Shown: piece after piece, positions 1-5,604 of the stretch
How positions within the stretch are numbered: position 1 is the stretch's first letter
How the letters are laid out: each line of letters begins with the position of its first letter
Assembly: GCA_946410505.1 (NCBI GenBank)
Contig: CAMKAP010000068.1
Span: 1-9,405, forward strand
From: an uncultured Clostridia bacterium
GTDB taxonomy: Bacteria; Bacillota_A; Clostridia; Oscillospirales; Oscillospiraceae
Direction: 5' to 3'
Length of the DNA stretch: 9,405 bases
Program-made: the position numbers and the translations under genes
Notes under the pieces: model-generated
Database searches by the model: none
What the model saw: the letters and a program-made list of their open reading frames with translations, nothing else
What the model was told of the DNA's origin: nothing

Positions 1-1058
1 ACGGGGATGCCGTTTCGCTTGGCGTAGCCGATGAAGTCCGAGACGATGAGGAAGTAGTCCACAAAGCCCATCTGCCGGATCATATTCAGCTCGTACTCGA
101 GCTGCTTGTGGACCTCCGGCCGTCCCGCGAAGCGCTCGGCAAAGCCACGCTCGCAGAGCTTCTCCAGATAGGCGTAGCTGTCCGTCTCCCCCTCCGGGAG
201 CCGAAAGCGGGGCAGGTGGTAGTGGCCGAATTCAAAATCGAAATTGCAGCGCTCGGCGATCTTCGCGGTGTTGTCGGCGGCCTCGGGGTGATCCGGGAAG
301 AGGGCGCGCATCTGCTGCTCGTCCTTGAGATAGAACTCCTGGGTCTCAAAGCGCATGCGGTTGGGCTCGTCCACGGTCTTGCCCGTCTGGATGCACATGA
401 GCACGTCCTGATAATAGGCGTCCTTCTGCTCGGTATAGTGGGCGTCGTTGGTGACGGCGAGGGGGATGCCCAGCTCTTTTGAGAGGCGCATCAGCCCCTG
501 GGCGGCGGCCCTCTCCTCGCGGATGCCGTGGTCCTGGATCTCCAGATAGAAGTCATCCGGACCGAAGAGGGCCTGCAGATCCAGCGCCCGGGCCTTCGCA
601 GCCTCATAGTCGTTGTGGATGAGAGCCTGCGGGATCTCGCCCGCGAGGCAGCCGGAGAGACAGATAAGCCCCTCGCTGTGCCGGTGCAGCAGCTCCCAGT
701 CAATGCGCGGGCGGATATAAAAGCCCTCGGTGAAGGCCGAGGACACCAGGAAGCAGAGGTTCCGGTAGCCCGTTTCGTTTTTGCACAGCAGGATCAGGTG
801 AGAATAGTTGTTATCGATGCCGTGATCCTTCTGGAAGCGGCTGCGCGGGGCCACATAGACCTCGCAGCCGATGATGGGCTTGATGCCCGCCGCCTTGCAG
901 GCCTTGTAAAAGGCCACCGCGCCGTACATGACGCCGTGGTCGGTGACGGCGAGCGCGGTCTGACCCAGGGCCCTGGCCCGCTCGGCAATCTCGTCGATGC
1001 GGCAGGCCCCGTCCAGCAGGGAGAATTCGGTATGGACATGTAAATGGACAAAGGACAT
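1..1058 (-). CDS. dnaE: DNA polymerase III alpha subunit DnaE, N-terminal part (cut by window edge)
   Basis: This is the catalytic subunit of the replicative DNA polymerase. Only the first 352 codons are in the window, and the gene continues past the left edge. The protein opens with the PHP-domain signature HLHVHTEFSLLDG at residues 5-17. It continues with AVTDHG (37-42), IIGCEVYV (62-69), LICLSGCLAGEIP (131-143) and TNDAHY (203-208), all typical of the DnaE PHP domain. The last visible stretch, MGFVDYFLIVSDF near residues 330-342, begins the polymerase core; the catalytic aspartates lie outside the window. ATG at 1058 is chosen because the family N-terminus starts there and a GGAG lies 7 bases upstream. 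It is the last visible gene of the minus-strand series, 86 bp after whiA, with a heptad repeat tract ending 16 bases before its start codon. It is a DnaE type, not PolC, because PHP is at the extreme N-terminus with no exonuclease insertion in the visible part. Confidence 0.96.
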   Translation of the reverse strand, partial: MSFVHLHVHTEFSLLDGACRIDEIAERARALGQTALAVTDHGVMYGAVAFYKACKAAGIKPIIGCEVYVAPRSRFQKDHGIDNNYSHLILLCKNETGYRNLCFLVSSAFTEGFYIRPRIDWELLHRHSEGLICLSGCLAGEIPQALIHNDYEAAKARALDLQALFGPDDFYLEIQDHGIREERAAAQGLMRLSKELGIPLAVTNDAHYTEQKDAYYQDVLMCIQTGKTVDEPNRMRFETQEFYLKDEQQMRALFPDHPEAADNTAKIAERCNFDFEFGHYHLPRFRLPEGETDSYAYLEKLCERGFAERFAGRPEVHKQLEYELNMIRQMGFVDYFLIVSDFIGYAKRNGIP

Positions 1059-1074
1059 AGAAGAACTCCATATT

Positions 1075-1109
1075 CAGTGGTCAGTGGTTAGTGGTCAGTG
1101 GTCAGTGGT
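1075..1109. repeat. 7-bp tandem repeat, five units (left of whiA)
   Basis: Five consecutive units of CAGTGGT are visible on the plus strand; the third unit is TAGTGGT and the other four are identical. The tract fills much of the 86-bp gap between whiA and dnaE and ends about 6 bases before the dnaE ribosome-binding site. A related tract lies on the other side of whiA in the opposite orientation (2072-2096). Positions 1076-1100 match the reverse complement of that tract at 23 of 25 bases. No coding role is apparent. Confidence 0.93.
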
Positions 1110-1144
1110 CGCTCATCTCGATCCGCCGCGCAGCGACACCGCAG

Positions 1145-2053
1145 CTATTCGTTATTCACCTTATCCGCCAGCTCCAGGATCTTCCTGAGCCGGTGGTTGA
1201 GGCAGCTCTTTGACACCGGCGGCAGAGAGAGCTTGGCCAGATCGGCCAGGCTCGCCTCCGGATTCGTGATGCGCAGCAGCGCCGTGTCGTGCAGCGGCTC
1301 CGGCAGGCTTTCCAGCCCGTATTCCCGGGCAAAGCGCCGGATGGCCTCGATCTGCTCCTGGGCGGCGGCCACGGTCCGGTCGGCGTTGTGAGAGTCGCAG
1401 TTGATCTGCCGGGTGACGGTGTTGCGCATCTCCCGCTCCACCTTGGCCGTCATGACGCCCATGGCGGTGACGGGCGCGCCGATGGCTGTGAAGAAATCCG
1501 CGATCACGTCGGCTTTCTTGAAATACAGGAGAGCATTGCCCTGTCGGCCGGATTCCTTGGGCGAGAAGCCCAGATCCAGCAGCACCGTGTACATCTCCCG
1601 GCTCACGCTCTGGTGGGCGGTGGCCAGTTCCAGATGAAAGCGCTTGTCCGGGTCGGTCACGCTGCCGCCCGCGAGAAAGGCGCCGCGGACGAAGGCCTCC
1701 ATACAGCCCTCATCCTCCAGCACGCCGAAATTGACATGGTGCGTGAGCGTGGCCTGCATATCCGCGCCGAAGGTGTCAAAGATGCGGGAGAGCTTCTCCC
1801 GGTCTGTGATGAGAAAGCTCTTTTTTCCGCTCTTGCCGCTCTCCGGGAGCTTGTCGAACTCCAGCCCGAAAGCACGGCGAAACAGGCGCGGCAGCAGGGC
1901 GGCGAAGTCCTCGCTCGCGGTGATGATGCGCGCCTCCCGGGCAGAAAAACTGCTGCAGTATAAGAGCACGCCGTAGCATTCCGCCACGGCGGCGCTTTTT
2001 TTATCGGGGCGCAGCTGGCACAGCTCCGCCTTGGCTTCTGAGGAAAAAGACAT
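1145..2053 (-). CDS. whiA: WhiA, DNA-binding regulator of cell division/sporulation genes
   Basis: The 302-residue product has the length and layout of WhiA, which pairs an N-terminal LAGLIDADG homing-endonuclease-like fold with a C-terminal helix-turn-helix. Visible family landmarks are the MSFSSEAKAEL start, RGAFLAGGSVTDPDKRFHLEL around residues 123-143, the NCDSHNADRTV block around 218-228, and the HTH region LADLAKLSLPPVSKSCLNHRLRKI around 269-292, which carries the characteristic SKS..NHRLRK. In streptomycetes WhiA is a transcription factor for sporulation septation. In Bacillus the homologue affects division and chromosome segregation, so its target here cannot be told from sequence. 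ATG at 2053 is preceded by AGGGG about 7 bases upstream. It follows rapZ by 41 bp with no glmR (yvcK) between them, and precedes dnaE. Heptad repeat tracts flank it on both sides. Confidence 0.95.
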   Translation of the reverse strand: MSFSSEAKAELCQLRPDKKSAAVAECYGVLLYCSSFSAREARIITASEDFAALLPRLFRRAFGLEFDKLPESGKSGKKSFLITDREKLSRIFDTFGADMQATLTHHVNFGVLEDEGCMEAFVRGAFLAGGSVTDPDKRFHLELATAHQSVSREMYTVLLDLGFSPKESGRQGNALLYFKKADVIADFFTAIGAPVTAMGVMTAKVEREMRNTVTRQINCDSHNADRTVAAAQEQIEAIRRFAREYGLESLPEPLHDTALLRITNPEASLADLAKLSLPPVSKSCLNHRLRKILELADKVNNE

Positions 2054-2071
2054 ATCGTTCCCCTATCTGTT

Positions 2072-2096
2072 CACTGACCACTGGCCACTGACCACT
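2072..2096. repeat. 7-bp tandem repeat, about 3.6 units, inverted relative to 1075-1109
   Basis: On the plus strand this reads as CACTGAC, CACTGGC, CACTGAC and a partial CACT. It is the reverse complement of the heptad family found beyond the other end of whiA. The tract begins inside the rapZ stop codon (TAG at 2097-2095) and fills most of the 41-bp rapZ-whiA gap, ending about 18 bases before the whiA start codon. Together with 1076-1100 it forms a near-perfect 25-bp inverted repeat around whiA. Confidence 0.9.
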
Positions 2097-2952
2097 ACTT
2101 CTCCACGTCTCTGTTGATATTCGTCGAGCTCAGACCCTTGGCGCAGAAATAATCGTTGAGCGCCGCGGCGATGGCCACGCTGCGGTGGCGGCCGCCGGTG
2201 CAGCCGATGGCGATGGTCAGGCCCAGCTTGCCCTCCTCGATGTAGAGCGGGATCAGAAAATCGATCATCTCCTGCAGCTTCTCCATAAAGGTCCGGGTCT
2301 GCTGGTAGGAAAAGACGAACTCGGCCACAGGCCGGTCCAGGCCGCAGAGCGGCCGCAGCTCGTCCACATAGTAGGGGTTTGGCAGGAAACGGGCGTCAAA
2401 GACCAGGTCCGCCTCCAGCGGGATACCGTGCTTGAAGCCGAAGGACATGACCGTGATGCCCAGCTCCCGCTTTTTTCCGTCCCCGGCGAAGAGCTGATAG
2501 AGCCGGTTCTGCAGCATGCCCAGGGTCAGGTTGGAGCTGTTGACCACAAAGTCCGCCCGCTCCTTGATCGGGGCGAGCAGCTCCTCCTCCCGGGCGATGG
2601 CCTTTTCGATGGGGTAGCCCGGCCCGGCCAGCGGGTGGGGGCGGCGGGACTCCTTGTAGCGCCGCACCAGGATGCGCGTGTCCGCGTCCATATAGAGGAT
2701 GCGGACGCTGCAGTCCATGGCCTTCACCTCGTCAATGGTCGTCAGCAGTTCCCCGAAGCTCTCGCGCTCGCGCACGTCGGTCACCAGGGCCACCTTTTCA
2801 TAGCGGCCCACGGTGTCCATGCAGAGCTCGGCAAAACGTGGAATGAGCTTGACGGGCATATTGTCCACGCAGTAATATTCCAGATCCTCCAGCACGTCCG
2901 CCGCGCGGCTTTTGCCCGCGCCGGAGAGCCCGGTAATGATGAGAAATTCCAT
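2095..2952 (-). CDS. rapZ: RapZ/YvcJ family P-loop nucleotide-binding protein
   Basis: This 285-residue protein is a full-length RapZ family member. It has a Walker A motif GLSGAGKS at residues 8-15, the YYCVDNMP motif around 26-33, TDVRERE at 58-64, and RRYKESRRPHPL around 97-108. The C-terminal domain carries SFGFKHGIPLEADLVFDARFLPNP (about 170-193) and GCTGGRHRSV at 250-259. In enterobacteria RapZ senses glucosamine-6-phosphate and directs decay of the GlmZ RNA. The Bacillus homologue YvcJ binds and hydrolyses nucleotides with a less defined role, so the function here is inferred only at family level. A strong AGGAGG (2958-2963) sits 5 bases before the ATG. The gene lies 25 bp after murB and 41 bp before whiA, so co-transcription is likely. 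The usual terminal HRD is read here as NRDVEK, a small deviation. The stop codon overlaps the heptad repeat. Confidence 0.95.
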   Translation of the reverse strand: MEFLIITGLSGAGKSRAADVLEDLEYYCVDNMPVKLIPRFAELCMDTVGRYEKVALVTDVRERESFGELLTTIDEVKAMDCSVRILYMDADTRILVRRYKESRRPHPLAGPGYPIEKAIAREEELLAPIKERADFVVNSSNLTLGMLQNRLYQLFAGDGKKRELGITVMSFGFKHGIPLEADLVFDARFLPNPYYVDELRPLCGLDRPVAEFVFSYQQTRTFMEKLQEMIDFLIPLYIEEGKLGLTIAIGCTGGRHRSVAIAAALNDYFCAKGLSSTNINRDVEK

Positions 2953-2977
2953 AGCAGCCTCCTGTGCAGCTGTCGTT

Positions 2978-3994
2978 TCAGCTTCTGGGTGCTTCCTCTT
3001 CCTCGTCCATGGGGGCGTTGAAGGTGATGCGATGGCGCGGCACGGCCGGGCCGTGGTCCTCCAGCTTGTAGTCCGGGGGCAGAATGACGATCTCCGGCTC
3101 CATGGGCACGCCCGTCTTCTGATACACGGTGTTGCGCACCTGGATCATCAGATCGTACACGTCGTGGGAGGTGGCGTTTTCCACATTGACCACAAAGCCC
3201 GCGTGCTTTTCGCTCACCTGCGCGCCGCCCACGCGCAGGCCCTTGAGCCCGCACTGGTCGATGAGCGCGGCGGCGTAATGCCCCTCCGGGCGCTTAAAGG
3301 CGCTGCCCGCCGAGGGCAGGTCCAGCGGCTGTTTTTCCCGCCGCTTTTCGTTGAGCTCGCGCATCTTCGCAGCGATCTCCTCCCCGTCGCCCTGCTCCAG
3401 GCGGAACACGGCGCTCACCAGCACGAAGCCGCCGATCCGCTGAAAGCGGCTGTTGCGGTAGGCAAAATCGCACTGCTCGTTGGTCAGCTCATAGAGCGCC
3501 TGCTCGGGCAGATAGTAGGTGACCACGCTTTCCACCACATCCTTGAGCTCGCCCCCGTAGGCGCCCGCGTTCATGCGCAGGCCGCCGCCCACGGTCCCGG
3601 GGATGCCGGAGGCAAACTCCAGGCCCTTCAGGCCGTTCTGCTGGGCAAAGCCCGCAAGCCGCGCCAGGGACACGCCCGCCTCGGCATAGATGGCCCCGTC
3701 GGGCAGGAGAAACAGGTTCTGCAGTTTTTCGGTGCTCACGATAAAAAGCTCCGCCAGCCCCTCGTCCGGGAAGAGGATGTTGCTGCCGTTTCCCAGCATA
3801 AAGGGAGCCAGCTCGTGCTCCTTGAGGATGCAGCAGATCTTCGACAGGCTCGTCACATCCGCCGGCACCGCGATGGCGCGGGCCGGGCCGCCGATGCGGA
3901 AGGAGCTGTGGGCGGAAAGCGGCTCGTTTTCCAGCAGCTTCATGCCCGGGAGCGCTTTTTTGATCTCAGAAATGGCGTTTTCCAGATTTTCCAT
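2978..3994 (-). CDS. murB: UDP-N-acetylenolpyruvoylglucosamine reductase MurB (type II)
   Basis: MurB is the cytoplasmic flavoenzyme that reduces UDP-GlcNAc-enolpyruvate to UDP-MurNAc with NADPH in peptidoglycan precursor synthesis. The 338-residue product shows SFRIGGPA (31-38), the FAD-binding GNGSN (68-72), FASGIPGTVGGGLRMNAGAYGGE (127-149), YRNSRF (179-184), and PSAGSAFKRPEG (227-238), which holds the serine used as proton donor. GGAQVSEKHAGFVVN (256-270) and the MEPEI glutamate near 298-302 follow. The layout is that of the shorter type II MurB of Bacillota. ATG at 3994 is preferred over an in-frame TTG at 4015 because the GGGAAGGGAA ribosome-binding stretch (4004-4013) overlaps the TTG start and lies correctly for the ATG. 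About 35 residues follow the usual end of the family, finishing in an acidic DEEEEAPRS tail. rapZ follows after 25 bp. Confidence 0.95.
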   Translation of the reverse strand: MENLENAISEIKKALPGMKLLENEPLSAHSSFRIGGPARAIAVPADVTSLSKICCILKEHELAPFMLGNGSNILFPDEGLAELFIVSTEKLQNLFLLPDGAIYAEAGVSLARLAGFAQQNGLKGLEFASGIPGTVGGGLRMNAGAYGGELKDVVESVVTYYLPEQALYELTNEQCDFAYRNSRFQRIGGFVLVSAVFRLEQGDGEEIAAKMRELNEKRREKQPLDLPSAGSAFKRPEGHYAAALIDQCGLKGLRVGGAQVSEKHAGFVVNVENATSHDVYDLMIQVRNTVYQKTGVPMEPEIVILPPDYKLEDHGPAVPRHRITFNAPMDEEEEAPRS

Positions 3995-4067
3995 ATTGAT
4001 TGGTTCCCTTCCCAAAAAGTAAAAACCGGTGTTTCAATGAATATGTTCTTTCTTCGTCAGGCGCGAA

Positions 4068-4145
4068 TGCGCCCCCCTGTCTTTCTTTTCGATGCGCCGA
4101 AAAGAAAGACAGCGCCGCGCCCGGTGGAAGAAAGAAAAGGGCGCC
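4068..4145 (+). repeat. ~78-bp structured repeat, copy 1 (between hprK and murB)
   Basis: This element recurs in reverse orientation at 5481-5557. Outside the hairpin loop I count 64 identical bases of 72 aligned. It begins with TGCGCCCCCC and contains a perfect 15-bp inverted repeat (4077-4091 with 4098-4112) around a 6-base loop. A fully shared CGCCGCGCCCGGTG block and AAGAAAGAAAAG follow, and it ends in GGGCGCC. The GCGCCC near its start and the GGGCGC at its end are complementary, so the whole unit could fold on itself. There is no T-run after the hairpin on either strand, so it is not a textbook terminator. I see no transposase; a small non-autonomous repeat is one reading. Confidence 0.85.
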
Positions 4146-4374
4146 GGTCTTGCAGCATATGGCAGCCTGCGGTCAAAACCATATTCGCCGCCATCTTAAG
4201 ATTGGCATGCCCCAGGCGTTTCAGTGTTCGCTGCCGCTATGCTGTGCAAATCGCCACCTGTGCCTCTCTCCCGCAGGCGGCTCTCCCCCGGTGTTATCCA
4301 GGCGAGCCGCGGGAAAGGGCGGAGGCGCAGTCCAGGTCAGAAGGAACGCTGAGCGGCAGCGGACGAAGACCCCG
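4146..4374. other. Gene-free stretch between hprK and repeat copy 1
   Basis: No convincing gene is seen here. On the minus strand it forms the region after the hprK stop codon. It contains a short inverted repeat, GCGGCTC at 4277-4283 with GAGCCGC at 4304-4310, and a GGCATGCC palindrome near 4204-4211. There is no hairpin with a T-run, and I find no good -35/-10 pair that would serve murB. Base composition is more even in 4150-4260 than in the coding neighbours. Confidence 0.5.
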
Positions 4375-5313
4375 TCAGAACAGCCCCTGGTCGATGGCCA
4401 TGTCGTGCTCGGAGGCCAGCATCTCGGCGGCGTTGAAGCCCATCTTTTTCTGGCGGTTGTTCATGGCGGCCAGCTCCAGAATGACGGCCAGGTTCCGTCC
4501 CGGCGTGACCGGGATGGTCACCAGCGGGAGCTTCACACCCAGAATGTCCTCATACTCGCTGGTCAGGCCAAGGCGGTCGTAGGCCTTGCCCTCGACCCAG
4601 TTCTCCATGCGCACCACCAGATCGATGCCGCTCTCCGGCTTGACGGCGCCGACGCCGTAGATATGCCGGACATTGATGACGCCGATGCCGCGCAGCTCCA
4701 TGTAATAGCGGATGATGGAGGGGGCGGTGCCGAGAAGGGTGTTGCGGTTGACAAGCTTGATCTCCACCGCGTCGTCCGCCACCAGGCGGTGGCCGCGTTT
4801 GATGAGCTCCAGCGCGGTCTCGCTCTTGCCGATGCCGCTGTCGCCGCACAGAAGCACGCCCTCGCCGTAGATCTCCACCAGCACGCCGTGGGTGGTCAGG
4901 CGCGGGGCCAGGTGGTTGCGCAGGGAGCTGATGACGTTGGCCTGGAACTCCGAAGTATCCTCATCGGTGATAAACAGGCAGCGGTCGTACTTTTCCGCCA
5001 TCTCCAGGCACTCCCGGGAGGGCTTGACGCCGTGACAGATCACCAGTGCGCAGATGTCATAGGCCATGAAGCGCTCATAGGCGGCCAGGCGCTGCTGGCG
5101 GCTGAGCGTGTCCAGATAGGTGGACTCCACACGGCCGATGATCTGGATGCGCTTGGGATCGAAATAATTGTAAAAACCGGTCAGCTGCATGGCGGGACGG
5201 TTCACGTCCGCCGTGGTGACGACCGCGTTTTCATAGTTTTTCGCCAGGTGCAGCGGCCTCAGGCCGTGCTCCTCCACGATGGTCTTGAGCTTCACGGTGT
5301 ATTTGGTCTTCAT
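4375..5313 (-). CDS. hprK: HPr kinase/phosphorylase HprK
   Basis: HprK phosphorylates and dephosphorylates Ser46 of HPr in response to glycolytic state and so sets carbon catabolite repression in Bacillota. The 312-residue product matches the family length. The C-terminal kinase domain has THGVLVEIYG (141-150) with the conserved histidine, the Walker A motif GDSGIGKS (157-164) followed by ETALELI, HRLVADD (175-181), MELRGIGVINV (205-215), and the HprK signature PVTPGRNLAVILE (268-280). The N-terminal half (about 1-130) is the usual DRTGG-like domain. The start is ATG 5313 (MKTKYTVKL) because AAGGAG lies 6 bases upstream. An in-frame ATG at 5361 would add 16 residues not typical of the family. 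The gene stands alone between two gene-free gaps, each holding one copy of an inverted repeat element. No HPr gene is in the window. Confidence 0.96.
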   Translation of the reverse strand: MKTKYTVKLKTIVEEHGLRPLHLAKNYENAVVTTADVNRPAMQLTGFYNYFDPKRIQIIGRVESTYLDTLSRQQRLAAYERFMAYDICALVICHGVKPSRECLEMAEKYDRCLFITDEDTSEFQANVISSLRNHLAPRLTTHGVLVEIYGEGVLLCGDSGIGKSETALELIKRGHRLVADDAVEIKLVNRNTLLGTAPSIIRYYMELRGIGVINVRHIYGVGAVKPESGIDLVVRMENWVEGKAYDRLGLTSEYEDILGVKLPLVTIPVTPGRNLAVILELAAMNNRQKKMGFNAAEMLASEHDMAIDQGLF

Positions 5314-5319
5314 GACGAG

Positions 5320-5325
5320 CTCCTT
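5320..5325 (-). promoter_or_regulatory. Ribosome-binding site that decides the hprK start
   Basis: The minus strand reads AAGGAG, then six bases, then ATG at 5313. This is near-ideal spacing and favours 5313 over the upstream in-frame ATG at 5361, which has only a weaker GAGGTG eight bases before it. Confidence 0.8.
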
Positions 5326-5422
5326 GTTTTTCAGGTAAAGTGCCCTCCGTTCCGGGGGCATGGAATAAACACCTCATAGAAGTCGAGTTGGGCGGCGTCC
5401 GGATCTTCCCCCGGGAAGCGCC

Positions 5423-5459
5423 GCGAGCGAAGCGAAGCCACGCGCGAACGGCGAAGCGC
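5423..5459. repeat. GCGAA-rich short repeat tract
   Basis: Four copies of GCGAA occur within 29 bases (5427, 5432, 5444 and 5451) inside a run built from GCGAG and GCGAAGCG words. It lies in the untranslated gap between the M24 peptidase and hprK, just downstream on the plus strand of a GC-rich inverted repeat (CTTCCC and GGGAAG meeting near 5405-5418). No coding or promoter function is apparent. Confidence 0.5.
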
Positions 5460-5480
5460 AGAAGGCACGGCGTCCTTGTG

Positions 5481-5557
5481 GGCGCTCTTTTCTTTCTTAC
5501 ACCGGGCGCGGCGCGTTCTTTCTTTTCTCAAGAAGAAAAGAAAGAATGGGGGGCGCA
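5481..5557 (-). repeat. ~78-bp structured repeat, copy 2 (between peptidase and hprK)
   Basis: This is the same element as 4068-4145, on the opposite strand and one base shorter in the loop. It keeps the TGCGCCCCCC end, the TTTCTTTTC/GAAAAGAAA hairpin (here a perfect 13-bp stem, 5516-5528 with 5534-5546, loop of 5), the unchanged CGCCGCGCCCGGTG block and the AAGAAAGAAAAG block. The two sides of the stem differ from copy 1 in ways that keep pairing at the loop end: C-G became A-T across both arms. It sits in the 291-bp gap upstream of hprK. No T-run follows. Confidence 0.85.
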
Positions 5558-5604
5558 CAGCATACTGCAGGCCTTCCGGACCGCTTTCATCTTATGCGAA
5601 CGGT

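Noticed and set aside
1075..1109. CRISPR-like array
   Set aside because: Units are 7 bp and contiguous with no spacers.
3992..4015. TTG at 4015 as murB start
   Set aside because: The purine-rich ribosome-binding stretch overlaps this codon and fits the ATG at 3994 instead.
3995..4067. Promoter for murB using TTGAAA near 4035
   Set aside because: At 17-bp spacing the -10 position reads TGGGAA, and the start would fall inside the ribosome-binding site.
4077..4112. Perfect 15-bp hairpin as a rho-independent terminator
   Set aside because: The stem is A/T-rich and no T-run follows on either strand, so it is kept as part of the repeat instead. The same applies to 5516-5546.
4057..4194. 45-residue minus-strand open frame (starts MAANMVL) across repeat copy 1
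   Set aside because: Most of its length is the repeat element and its hairpin. Copy 2 does not keep an equivalent frame and there is no good ribosome-binding site.
2912..4582. 556-codon plus-strand open frame opposite murB and hprK
   Set aside because: It is antisense to well-supported murB and hprK, runs through both intergenic gaps and the repeat element, and its translation matches no family. High GC makes such long antisense frames common.
4000..5379. 459-codon plus-strand open frame opposite hprK
   Set aside because: It mirrors hprK on the opposite strand with low-complexity, His/Gly/Val-rich translation and no ribosome-binding site.
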